Source of the DNA: Herbaspirillum sp. ASV7
GTDB taxonomy: Bacteria; Pseudomonadota; Gammaproteobacteria; Burkholderiales; Burkholderiaceae_D
Assembly (NCBI RefSeq): GCF_016429215.1
Contig: NZ_JAELUH010000063.1
Span: 1 to 32,433, forward strand
DNA: 32,433 bases
Direction: 5' to 3'
Below, in pieces: positions 1 to 8,288 of the stretch. The notes below the pieces were generated by a model. The model saw only the letters and a list, made by a program, of their open reading frames with translations. It was not told where the DNA came from and did not search any database. The translations under genes and the position numbers were made by a program. Every line of letters starts with the position of its first letter. Position 1 is the first letter of the stretch.

Positions 1-432
1 ATCGACGTGGTCACCGCCCTGCACGCCTGCGACACCGCCACCGACGACGCCATCCATTTCGCCCTGGCCAAGCAGGCCCGCTTCATGGTGCTGGTGCCGT
101 GCTGCCAGGCCGAGGTGGCCTCGGTGCTGAACCGCAACAAGGGCAAGTCGCTGACCAATTCGCTCACCGAGATCTGGCGCCACCCGCTGCACACGCGCGA
201 ATTCGGCAGCCAGGTCACCAATGTGTTGCGTTGCCTGCAACTGGAGGCGCACGGCTACAAGGTCAGCGTCACCGAACTGGTGGGCTGGGAGCATTCGATG
301 AAGAACGAACTGATCATCGCGCAATACCGCGACCTGCCGCGCCGCCGTCCGGCCGAGCGCCTGCAGGAAGTGTTGCGCACGCTGGGCCTGGAGGAGATGG
401 GCGAGCGCTTCTTCGCGCCGCTGGCAGCCTAG
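1..432 (+). CDS. SAM-dependent methyltransferase, C-terminal part (5' end outside window)
   Basis: The reading frame is open from base 1 and ends at the TAG at 430-432, so the true start lies upstream and about 143 residues are visible. The visible part begins with a strand followed by LHACDTATDDAI, then a segment with VPCCQAEV. This pattern is typical of the methyltransferase family related to PF13679 (Methyltransf_32), in which the Asp after the second strand lies near the SAM site. The rest is a mixed helix/strand C-terminal half with no second domain. The substrate cannot be told from this fragment; members act on RNA, protein or small molecules. It is followed by a 224-base gap and then a diguanylate cyclase gene on the same strand. 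The family call is from residue patterns only. Confidence 0.65.
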   Translation: MDVVTALHACDTATDDAIHFALAKQARFMVLVPCCQAEVASVLNRNKGKSLTNSLTEIWRHPLHTREFGSQVTNVLRCLQLEAHGYKVSVTELVGWEHSMKNELIIAQYRDLPRRRPAERLQEVLRTLGLEEMGERFFAPLAA

Positions 433-656
433 GTGGCGTGGCAGGCGGCGGTCTTGCGCTCACGTGCGGGAACGCTTCTTGCTGGCAATTGCAGGCAATC
501 ACAGAGGGATGGCGGCACAGGTGGCGCCGGGGAATCAAGCCAGCCGTATTGCTGCCGATATAGTCGCATTGGAATGAGGCCGCGCGTCAACAGCGTGGGG
601 CCGCAGGGAGACCGGGCGACCGGTTTGGGCAAAGGGGACCGGCCACACGCCGGAAA

Positions 657-1781
657 ATGCACATGACGACCGCCATCGAGATGGAATCATTGATCGCCGA
701 TAACCAGCAACTGCGCGCCGAGTTGCAGGATCTGCTGCAGCAGGCCCATATCAACCAGTCCATCATCGAACGCCACCAGGCCTTCGACCTCAAGCTGATC
801 GGCGCCAGCGAGTTCCGCGAGCTCATCGAGGTCATGCTCAGCACCATGCCGGGCGTGTTCAACCTGGAGACGGTGACGCTCTCGCTCATCGATGGGGACT
901 ATGCGATCCAGCGTATCCTGCGCGACCTGCAGATCGGCATCAACGAGTTTCCCAGGCTGCTGTTCCAGAAACAGCCGCTGGCCTTCATCGACGAGGATGG
1001 CCCGCTGGCGGCCGAGAAACCGCGCCTGGGTGAGTACGTGCCGGTCTTGCATGGCCCGCTGTTCCCGCATTACCAGCCGGTGAGCGTGGCCATCCTGCCG
1101 CTGGTGCGCCAGCATCGCCTGCTGGGCTACCTGGCCCTGGGCAGTGCCCATGCCGAGCGTTTCACGCGTTCGCTGGCCACCGATTTCATCCAGCGCCTGG
1201 CCACCGTGGCCGCGATCTGCCTGGAAAACGTCATCAACAACGAACGCCTGAAGCACATCGGCCTGACCGACCCGCTGACTGGCGTGAACAACCGCCGCTA
1301 CATCGAGCAGCGCATGGCCGAAGAAGTGGCGCGCAGCCAGCGTGACCGCTCGGCGCTGTCTTGCCTGTTCATCGACATCGACCACTTCAAGCGCGTCAAC
1401 GACCAGTTCGGCCACCAGAGCGGCGACGATGTGCTGCGCGAAGTGGCTGCGCGCATCAAGAAGGAGTTGCGTCTGTCGGACGCACTGGGACGTTTCGGTG
1501 GCGAGGAGTTCGTGGTCTTGCTGACCCATGCCACGCGGGACGATGCGCTGCGTATCGCCGAGCGTATCCGCGCCGGCATCTGCAGCCGCAGTGTGATGAT
1601 CGAGGGCTCGCGCGATCCGCTGAAGATCACTGCCTCCATCGGTGCAGCCTCGCTGATGCCGCCCGACCGCAGCCGGCCGGCCATGGACGTCAAGCAAGCC
1701 ATGCTCAAGGCCGCCGACCAGGCCTTGTACCAGGCCAAGGAAGCCGGCCGCAATCGCGTGATGCTGGCGCCGACCGAATAA
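657..1781 (+). CDS. Diguanylate cyclase with N-terminal DUF484/GAF-like domain
   Basis: Predicted to make cyclic di-GMP from two GTP in the cytoplasm. The 374-residue protein has a short coiled segment (about 8-40), a DUF484/GAF-like sensory domain (about 45-195) and a GGDEF domain (about 200-370). The active-site motif is GGEEF at 281-285. RLSD at 272-275 sits exactly where the RxxD inhibitory I-site lies in known cyclases, so feedback inhibition by the product is likely. No membrane segments are visible, so the signal is probably cytoplasmic. The start at 657 (MHM) and the ATG at 663 are both possible; neither has a strong ribosome-binding site. It converges almost end-to-end with the EamA permease gene. 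The input signal is unknown. Confidence 0.9.
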   Translation: MHMTTAIEMESLIADNQQLRAELQDLLQQAHINQSIIERHQAFDLKLIGASEFRELIEVMLSTMPGVFNLETVTLSLIDGDYAIQRILRDLQIGINEFPRLLFQKQPLAFIDEDGPLAAEKPRLGEYVPVLHGPLFPHYQPVSVAILPLVRQHRLLGYLALGSAHAERFTRSLATDFIQRLATVAAICLENVINNERLKHIGLTDPLTGVNNRRYIEQRMAEEVARSQRDRSALSCLFIDIDHFKRVNDQFGHQSGDDVLREVAARIKKELRLSDALGRFGGEEFVVLLTHATRDDALRIAERIRAGICSRSVMIEGSRDPLKITASIGAASLMPPDRSRPAMDVKQAMLKAADQALYQAKEAGRNRVMLAPTE

Positions 1782-1794
1782 GCAGCCGGGACTG

Positions 1795-2682
1795 TCAGGC
1801 CGCTTGCGCCAGCGGGCGCCGGTCGCGCACCAGCCAGGGCGTGGCGATGATGAGGGCGCCACCGATCAGGTCTTGCGGCCGCAATTCGGCCGCGCCCAGC
1901 CACCAGGCCGACAGGCTGGCCACCAGGATCTCGGCTAGCATCACCACCGCCGTGATGGTGGCCGGCAGGCGTGCCACGCCATATTGCAGGCACAGGTTGG
2001 AGATCAGGAACAGCACCGCCCACACTCCCACCAGCGGCCAGGCCGCAGTCGGCACATGGGCCGGCCAGCTGGTCAGGCCGGCCAGCGAGAACCCCAATCC
2101 CAGCAGACAGGCCAGCACGGCGCCGCCGCTGAGCATGGCGATGGCGCGGGCGCCGTCGGAGACACCATGCAAGCGCCGCAGCAGGACATTGTTGATCGCG
2201 AAGGAAAACCCGCCCAGCACCGCCAGCCAGTCCGGCAGCGTCTGCGGCAGCGGCAGGCCCAGGCGCGGCTGGTACAGCACGATGAAGGCGCCCGTCAGGC
2301 CCAGCGCCACGCGTGCCAGCGAACGCGGAGTGATCGCCTCATGCAGCACCAGGCGCGCCAGGATCACGGTCCAGATCGGCATCAGGTAGAACAGCAGGAT
2401 CACCCGCACCACGTCGCCATAGGCAATGGCAACATTGAAGACGGCGTTGGTCAGCCCCGTGGCCAGCGCCACGCCCAGCAGTTCGGGATGGCGCCACAGT
2501 TGTGGCAGGTCACGGTATTTCAACGCCAGCAACATGGCCGCACAGGCCGTGAAGATGGCGGCCGTGGCCCACAGTGGATGCAGGCCCATCGCCTCCAGCG
2601 CGCGCATGCCGGTCCAGGACAGGCCCCAGATGGTGGTGTTGATCAATAGCGCCGCGACGGCGGACTTGGGTGGGTGGTGCAT
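1795..2682 (-). CDS. EamA/DMT-superfamily inner-membrane permease
   Basis: A 295-residue, very hydrophobic protein with about ten predicted membrane helices arranged as two EamA repeats (about 8-138 and 150-285), the standard length and topology of drug/metabolite transporters. The first repeat contains the typical NTTIWGLSW and FYLMPIWTVILARLVLHE segments; the second has SFAINNVLLRRL. These proteins usually export amino acids, metabolites or drugs, but substrate cannot be predicted from sequence. The gene converges with the diguanylate cyclase with only 13 bases between stop codons, and its upstream side faces the REP-like palindrome. It appears to be a single-gene transcription unit. Confidence 0.85.
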   Translation of the reverse strand: MHHPPKSAVAALLINTTIWGLSWTGMRALEAMGLHPLWATAAIFTACAAMLLALKYRDLPQLWRHPELLGVALATGLTNAVFNVAIAYGDVVRVILLFYLMPIWTVILARLVLHEAITPRSLARVALGLTGAFIVLYQPRLGLPLPQTLPDWLAVLGGFSFAINNVLLRRLHGVSDGARAIAMLSGGAVLACLLGLGFSLAGLTSWPAHVPTAAWPLVGVWAVLFLISNLCLQYGVARLPATITAVVMLAEILVASLSAWWLGAAELRPQDLIGGALIIATPWLVRDRRPLAQAA

Positions 2683-2786
2683 GTTCTTTCTTGGGCAGAT
2701 GGGGGCATTGGCACAATCTACGTGCTCGGCAGGCCGCTTTCGTTCAATCCAGTCAATAGGCTTTATGCACGCTGACTTATAGCTTT

Positions 2787-2892
2787 CCGTTCGTCCTGAG
2801 TAGCCCCGCCAGGGGCGTATCGAAGGCCTGTCTGCGTTTCATGCGTCGCAGCGCCTTCGATACGCCGCTACGCGGCTACTCAGGACGAACGG
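2787..2892. repeat. REP-like long imperfect palindrome
   Basis: Perfect 19-base outer arms at 2787-2805 and 2874-2892 (left arm CCGTTCGTCCTGAGTAGCC) enclose perfect 14-base inner arms at 2814-2827 and 2853-2866 (GGCGTATCGAAGGC). A small 5-base stem at 2832-2836/2847-2851 lies near the tip. The whole element folds into one long hairpin. The GTTCGTCCTGAGTAGC...GTATCGAAGG pattern resembles dispersed extragenic palindromes common in Burkholderiales genomes. It sits between the EamA gene start and the ferredoxin gene end, and no transposase (RAYT) is in the window. Only one copy is visible. Confidence 0.8.
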
Positions 2893-2963
2893 GGAGGTCC
2901 AATGCAAAATGCCGTCCAGTGCGACACTGAACGGCATCTTCGCGGACGATGGCCAGACCTGGC

Positions 2964-3224
2964 TCAAAGCCCCTTGGCCTCGGCCTGCAGGCGTTCGTAT
3001 TTCTCCATCAACTGCTCGCGGCTTTCACGCCAGGCCGGGTTGAAGGGGATGCAGGCCACCGGGCAGACCTGCTGGCATTGCGGTTCCTCGAAGTGGCCCA
3101 CGCACTCGGTGCATTTGTCCGGATCGATCTCGTAGATCTGCGGCCCCATGTAGATCGCCTCGTTGGGGCATTCCGGTTCGCAGACGTCGCAGTTGATGCA
3201 ATCGTCGGTAATCATCAGTGCCAT
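2964..3224 (-). CDS. YfhL-type 2[4Fe-4S] ferredoxin
   Basis: A small electron carrier of 86 residues, the usual size of the YfhL/FdxA-like dicluster ferredoxins of proteobacteria. The cysteine pattern is C9-x2-C12-x2-C15-x3-C19 and C38-x2-C41-x8-C50-x3-C54, with a further C58. The longer 8-residue spacer in the second motif and the C-terminal helical extension (about 63-86) are typical of this subgroup, formerly called Alvin-type. It lies downstream of coaD and rsmD in the same direction, a linkage often seen in Betaproteobacteria. The redox partner is not evident from context. Confidence 0.92.
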   Translation of the reverse strand: MALMITDDCINCDVCEPECPNEAIYMGPQIYEIDPDKCTECVGHFEEPQCQQVCPVACIPFNPAWRESREQLMEKYERLQAEAKGL

Positions 3225-3353
3225 GACCGCTCCTTCGTCACCACGCGCATTGCGGCGCGCGGCGCCATCCTGCTTGCTTGAACCTTCATTGCCCTACCCT
3301 GCCTTTGACTTTCTTAATCTTGCATGACTTCGTCTTGCTTGCCGCGCAGCATC

Positions 3354-3848
<495 letters not shown>

Positions 3849-3875
3849 TCACCGGCAATTCAATCAGAAGGCGCA

Positions 3876-4547
3876 TTATGCCTCAATTTGGGCGCTGCTT
3901 TTGCGTTGCAATAAATGATAGAACACCATGCCTGCCTTGTCCGAGCGGAGCACTTCCCAGGCTTGCATCCAGGCCGGAGCCTCGGCGCCATCGAGGGGGA
4001 ACTCTGCTTCCACATAAGCCAGCCCGGAGGGTGTGAGCAATTCGATGCAACTGGGCAATATTTTCTCCAGCCAGCCCTGGTGATAGGGTGGGTCGATGAA
4101 GACCAGGCTGTAGCCGCCCGGCTCGCGCTGCGCTGCATTGCGGACCGCTGCCAAGGCGTCGCCGCGCACGATGGCAATCGCATCGGCCTTGAGCTTGTCG
4201 CGATTGGCTTCCAGCTGGCGCACGGCCGGGCCGCTCTGCTCGACCATCACCACCCGGCGCGCGCCACGGCTGGCGGCTTCGAAACCGAGGGCGCCGGAGC
4301 CGGCGAAGAGGTCCAGGCAGGCTACCTGGTCCCAGTTGCCATCGAGGAGATGGGTCAGCCAGTTGAAGACGGTTTCGCGCACGCGGTCCGGCGTGGGGCG
4401 CAAGCCCTCGGCGTCCAGCACCGGCAGCGGCGTGCGCTTCCACTGGCCGCCGATGATGCGGACCTGGTGCGGGCCGCGCGCGGTGGGCCTGGTGGGCTTG
4501 GCGGGCTTGCCGCCCTTGTTGTTCTTGTCGTGACTGCTCTTGCTCAT
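3876..4547 (-). CDS. rsmD: 16S rRNA (guanine(966)-N(2))-methyltransferase
   Basis: Methylates G966 of 16S rRNA on the assembled small subunit. The 223-residue protein has a lysine-rich N-terminal tail (about 1-25) that may help RNA binding. RIIGGQWKRTPLPV and GLRPTPDRVRET are hallmark RsmD segments (about 30-60). The SAM-binding motif is DLFAGSGALGFEA at 79-91 and the catalytic motif DPPY is at 152-155. The ATG at 4547 is preceded by AGGAAA at a suitable distance. It is the first of the rsmD-coaD-ferredoxin series on the minus strand and follows the M16 gene by 38 bases. Confidence 0.96.
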   Translation of the reverse strand: MSKSSHDKNNKGGKPAKPTRPTARGPHQVRIIGGQWKRTPLPVLDAEGLRPTPDRVRETVFNWLTHLLDGNWDQVACLDLFAGSGALGFEAASRGARRVVMVEQSGPAVRQLEANRDKLKADAIAIVRGDALAAVRNAAQREPGGYSLVFIDPPYHQGWLEKILPSCIELLTPSGLAYVEAEFPLDGAEAPAWMQAWEVLRSDKAGMVFYHLLQRKSSAQIEA

Positions 4548-4585
4548 GAATTTCCTAGGTTGCTTCTCGGTTGCTGCTCAGTGGC

Positions 4586-5932
4586 TTATGGCTTGGGGCC
4601 GGGCGTCGCGCTCTCTCCGCCGACGATCACGCTCACCAGCGCATCCGCCTGCACATGCTTGCGGAAAGCCACCCGCACCTGCTCGACGGTGACGGCGCGC
4701 ACGCGCTCTATCCAGTGGTCCAGGTAGTCCAACGGCAGGCCATAGAAACCAATGACGGAGAGGTTTTCCAGCAGCTTGGCATTGCTGTCGATGCGCAGCG
4801 CGAACCCACCGGCGAGATTGTCCTTGGCGGCCTTGAGCTCGGCCACGCTGGGGCCTTCCTGCAGGAAACGCTGCAGCGTGGCGCGGGTCACGCGCAGGGC
4901 TTCGTCGGTCTGCTCCTTCTTGGTCTGCAGGCCGATCTGGAACGGGCCGGGCTGGGCCAAGGGCGAAAAGCCGCTGTAGACGCTGTAGCTAAGGCCACGC
5001 TTCTCGCGCACCTCATCGGTCAGACGCGAGACAAACCCGCCACCGCCCAGCACGTAGTTGCCCACCGTCAGGGCGAAGAAATCCGGGTCGCCGCGCACGA
5101 TGGCCGGCGCACCGATGAGGATGTGCGATTGCGAGGCCGGGTGGGCGATGCGGATCTCGCGCGCCTCTGGCGCGACCACGGCCGGCAGCGGGGGCAGCGG
5201 CGCGCCTTGCGGCAGGTCGCGGGTCAGCGCGGCGGCAATCGCGCGGGCCTGTTGCTCGGTCAGATCACCGATCATCGCGATGATGGCGCGGTTGGCCACG
5301 TAATGGCTGCGGTGGAAGGCCAGCAGGTCGTCGCGGGTGATGGCTTGCACGCTGGCTTCGCTGGCATCGGCGGCATAGGGATGGCTGCCATAGGCCGCCG
5401 CCATGAAGGCCTTCTCGGCGATGGCTTCCGGCTTGGTGGCCTCTTCACGCAGGTTGGCGATGGTCAGGGCCTTGTCGCGTTCCAGTCCTGCCTGCGGGAA
5501 AGCAGGATGAGCCAGCATGCGCGCCAGCAGGCCCAGGGCCACCTCGCGCTCGGGCAAGGAGGACAGCGTACGCAGGCTCACCCCGGCGCGGTCCTGGCCG
5601 GCGCCACCGTGCTGCTGGGCGGCCACATCGGCAAAGCCGTCGAGGATCTGCGCTTCACTCAAGGGCGCGGCCGTACCGCCGTCCACGCCGCGCGTCAGAC
5701 TGGCCACGGTCAGCTCGGCCAGGCCGGCCTTGCCGGCCGGGTCACGCCGCTGGCCGGCATCGAATTGCACGCTCACATCGAGCATGGGCAGGGAATGGTT
5801 GGCCACGAAGAGCACACGGGCGCCGTCGGGCTGGGTCCATGACTGCACGGCCAGTGCGGCCCGGGCCGGCGCTGCGGCCAGCAGGGCCAGGGACGATGAC
5901 AACAGCAACAGGATGTGTAGCGATTTTTTCAT
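4586..5932 (-). CDS. M16-family peptidase-like protein lacking the zinc motif
   Basis: A 448-residue protein of the insulinase/pitrilysin (M16) fold with an N-terminal signal peptide (about 1-25, ending in ARA-A), so it is periplasmic or envelope-associated. Where active members have HxxEH, this protein reads GLAELTVASL, so the zinc ligands and catalytic Glu are absent. The C-terminal M16 domain (about 185-370), with RGLSYSVYSGF, is intact. In many proteobacteria such a protein pairs with an active M16 partner, and the 6712-8112 product is the obvious candidate. The ParA-like gene lies between them. No strong ribosome-binding site is seen before the chosen ATG. Confidence 0.9.
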   Translation of the reverse strand: MKKSLHILLLLSSSLALLAAAPARAALAVQSWTQPDGARVLFVANHSLPMLDVSVQFDAGQRRDPAGKAGLAELTVASLTRGVDGGTAAPLSEAQILDGFADVAAQQHGGAGQDRAGVSLRTLSSLPEREVALGLLARMLAHPAFPQAGLERDKALTIANLREEATKPEAIAEKAFMAAAYGSHPYAADASEASVQAITRDDLLAFHRSHYVANRAIIAMIGDLTEQQARAIAAALTRDLPQGAPLPPLPAVVAPEAREIRIAHPASQSHILIGAPAIVRGDPDFFALTVGNYVLGGGGFVSRLTDEVREKRGLSYSVYSGFSPLAQPGPFQIGLQTKKEQTDEALRVTRATLQRFLQEGPSVAELKAAKDNLAGGFALRIDSNAKLLENLSVIGFYGLPLDYLDHWIERVRAVTVEQVRVAFRKHVQADALVSVIVGGESATPGPKP

Positions 5933-5992
5933 GAAAGACCAGACGGGAAGAACCGGGAGAGAGTGCGCTGATAACAGAGGGAAACAGAGGCA

Positions 5993-6646
5993 TCAAGCGT
6001 CCTGCTTTTTGCCCACCTTGTCTCCCTTGCCGATCCAGTCCAGCACCGGCTGCCACTGGTCGAGATCGCGCTGCACCCGCGACGGGGCGACATCCCACAG
6101 CGTGAGGCCATGGGCAGCCAGCTGCACGTAATTCTGGGTATCGCGCAGGTAACCCAGCACGGGCAGTTTCAGGCCGTCGATGAAGCGGTGCAATTGCTCG
6201 GCCGAGCGGGTGCGGGCATCGACGCGCATGCCGACGATGCCGACGTCGATCTCGCCTTCGCGCACCGCCTTTTCACCGGCCAGGCGACGCAGGAAATCCT
6301 GCGTGGCCAGGATGTCGAAGATGGAAGGTTGCAGCGGCACCAGGATCTTGTCGGCCAGCTTGAGCGCATCGTTGAGGCGCCAGCCATGCAGGCCGGCCGG
6401 GGTGTCTAACACAACGTGGCTGGTGCCTTTGGGGGGCTTGGCGATGTAGTCCTCGCTGACTTCCCAGGTGACGATGGGGCGGGCCTGCGGCGGGCGGATA
6501 TCCAGCCAGGCGCGCGAGGATTGCTGGCGGTCGATATCACCCAGCAGCACGCCATGCCCGCAGCTGGCGAAATAACCGGCCAGGTTGGTGGCCAGGGTGG
6601 TCTTGCCCACGCCTCCCTTGGGATTGGCGACGACGATGACAGGCAT
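5993..6646 (-). CDS. ParA/MinD-family P-loop ATPase (orphan)
   Basis: A 217-residue ATPase of the ParA group. The deviant Walker A motif KGGVGKTT is at residues 10-17, with the signature lysine K10, and the A' region reads LLGDIDRQQSS. A short strand ending VVLDTPAG corresponds to Walker B. The protein is smaller than chromosomal ParA and has no N-terminal helix-turn-helix, resembling the short ParA/VirC1-like class that positions cargo on the nucleoid or membrane. A strong GGAGGAAA site precedes the ATG. No ParB or adaptor gene is adjacent; it sits between the two M16 genes, leaving its cargo unknown. Confidence 0.88.
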   Translation of the reverse strand: MPVIVVANPKGGVGKTTLATNLAGYFASCGHGVLLGDIDRQQSSRAWLDIRPPQARPIVTWEVSEDYIAKPPKGTSHVVLDTPAGLHGWRLNDALKLADKILVPLQPSIFDILATQDFLRRLAGEKAVREGEIDVGIVGMRVDARTRSAEQLHRFIDGLKLPVLGYLRDTQNYVQLAAHGLTLWDVAPSRVQRDLDQWQPVLDWIGKGDKVGKKQDA

Positions 6647-6711
6647 GTTTTCCTCCGAGAAGAACAGCGAAACCGATCGGCTATCCGAAATGCTGAAAAA
6701 TATTTATATCG

Positions 6712-8112
6712 TCAATGCAGCAGACCCGCCGGCGGCGGTGCCGGCCGCTTGCCCTCCAGCGGCAGCGGGACCAGCGTGGCCACGGTCAGGTTGTCATCCT
6801 TGAAGTAGCGCTGCGCCACCGCCTGCACCTGGGCGGCGGTGACACTCTTGAGACGTTCGATGATGCGCTCGATGTTCTTCTGGCCGATGCCGGCCGCTTC
6901 CATCATGCCGATCTCCATGGCCTGGCCGAAGACCGAATCGCGCTTGTAGACCTGGGCGGCGATGAGTTGCGTCTTGACCCGCTGCAGCTCCTGCTCGGAC
7001 ACACCCTCGCTGGCCACCTTGGTCACCTCGGCGCGCAGCAGGCCTTCCAGCTGTTCGGTACTGACGCCCTCGGCCGGGCTGCCTTCCAGCGTGAACAGCA
7101 CCGGCCCGCGCGCCACGCCGTCGTAGCTGGCACCGACTGCGGTGGCCTGGTTGCCGGTGCGCACCAGGTGTGCGCTCAGGCGGGCGTTGTCATAACCATC
7201 CAGCACGGCCGAGAGTACATCCAGGGCATAGGCGTCCTGGTCCTGCTCCACATCGCGCAGCGACGGTACCTTGAAGGCCATCACCACATAGGGGTTCTCA
7301 GCCGGCGCCTTGACGGTGACACGACGCAGGCCCAGCTGCGTCGGCTCATTCTGCGGCTTGCCGCGCACGATGGGGCGCGCCGGGATCTTGCCGAAATAGG
7401 TCTTGGCCAGCGCCAGCACGCGCTGGGCATCGACATCGCCGGCCACCACCAGGGTGGCATTGTTGGGGGCATACCAGCGGCGATACCAGGCGGCGATATC
7501 CTGCACGCTCATGTGTTGCAGGTCATCCATCCAGCCCACCACCGGATGGTGGTAGGGGTGCGCGGTCCAGGCGGCGGCGTTGAGGGCTTCGTTCAACAGG
7601 CCCATGGGCTGGTCGTCGGTGCGCCAGCGGCGCTCTTCCATGATGACGCGGATTTCCTTGGCGAATTCGCCGGCATCGAACTGCAGGTTGGCCATGCGGT
7701 CGGCTTCGAGCGCCATGACCTTTTCCAGCTGACCTTTCTCGATCTGCTGGAAGTAGGCCGTGTAGTCATTGGCCGTGAAGGCGTTCTCCTGGCCGCCCAG
7801 TTCAGCCACCAGGCGGCTGAATTCACCGACCTTGTGGTGCCGGGTGCCCTTGAACATCATGTGCTCCAGCGCATGCGAGACCCCGGTGGTGCCGTTGAAC
7901 TCATCGATGGCGCCGACCTTGTACCAGACCATCTGCACCGCGATGGGCGCGCGCCGGTCTTCCTTGACGATCACCTTCATGCCGTTGCCCAGCACGAACT
8001 CGCGTGCCGGCTCGGCCCGGGCCGGTGCCGTGACGGCCACGGCAGAGAGGCCCAGCAGGCAAAACAGGCTCAAAGGGCCGGCGACGAGGAAGGCTCGGAT
8101 CTTCGATTTCAT
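6712..8112 (-). CDS. M16-family zinc metallopeptidase (catalytic)
   Basis: A 466-residue pitrilysin-like peptidase with an N-terminal signal sequence (about 1-33, ending ARA) for export to the periplasm. The inverted zinc motif HxxEH is present as HALEH at 80-84, and the downstream acidic ligand is expected in the MEERRW segment near 157-162. Two M16 domains are evident (about 36-185 and 195-375). The context suggests it forms a heterodimer with the motif-less M16 protein encoded at 4586-5932. The start at 8112 gives a standard signal peptide although the ribosome-binding site is weak. It is divergent from ftsY. The substrate is unknown. Confidence 0.93.
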   Translation of the reverse strand: MKSKIRAFLVAGPLSLFCLLGLSAVAVTAPARAEPAREFVLGNGMKVIVKEDRRAPIAVQMVWYKVGAIDEFNGTTGVSHALEHMMFKGTRHHKVGEFSRLVAELGGQENAFTANDYTAYFQQIEKGQLEKVMALEADRMANLQFDAGEFAKEIRVIMEERRWRTDDQPMGLLNEALNAAAWTAHPYHHPVVGWMDDLQHMSVQDIAAWYRRWYAPNNATLVVAGDVDAQRVLALAKTYFGKIPARPIVRGKPQNEPTQLGLRRVTVKAPAENPYVVMAFKVPSLRDVEQDQDAYALDVLSAVLDGYDNARLSAHLVRTGNQATAVGASYDGVARGPVLFTLEGSPAEGVSTEQLEGLLRAEVTKVASEGVSEQELQRVKTQLIAAQVYKRDSVFGQAMEIGMMEAAGIGQKNIERIIERLKSVTAAQVQAVAQRYFKDDNLTVATLVPLPLEGKRPAPPPAGLLH

Positions 8113-8123
8113 GGACTGTGCTC

Positions 8124-8132
8124 TGATAAAAT
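8124..8132 (+). promoter_or_regulatory. Candidate extended -10 promoter for ftsY-ftsE-ftsX
   Basis: TGATAAAAT reads as an extended -10 (TG-n-TAAAAT) in the M16/ftsY divergent region; no good -35 hexamer lies upstream. Transcription would begin near 8139 and give a leader of about 150 bases before the ftsY ATG at 8289. Confidence 0.35.
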
Positions 8133-8288
8133 GCAGGATTCATTGACCCTGGCGGCCGCGCGCGGGTCTTGAGGATGGGCAATTGTAACCTGTCCGATGC
8201 GCTTGTCAGGGCGCCGGAGCTGCCCTCCCGCCCTGGTCATCCCCTTCCGCCCCCGGCCACAGCCCGAATCCAGCCTATCCGCCATCCG

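Noticed and set aside
687..1862. Long minus-strand open frame over the diguanylate cyclase gene
   Set aside because: The plus strand encodes a clear DUF484-GGDEF protein; the antisense product has low-complexity composition.
4571..8172. Long plus-strand open frames (4571-5842 and 6715-8172) over the two M16 genes
   Set aside because: Antisense shadows of genes with clear signal peptides and M16 motifs; the shadow proteins resemble no family.
8169..8288. Upstream TTG/ATG starts for ftsY adding about 40 residues
   Set aside because: The added residues are atypical, and MFSFFKRKPK at 8289 is the normal FtsY N-terminus. The absence of a ribosome site leaves some doubt.
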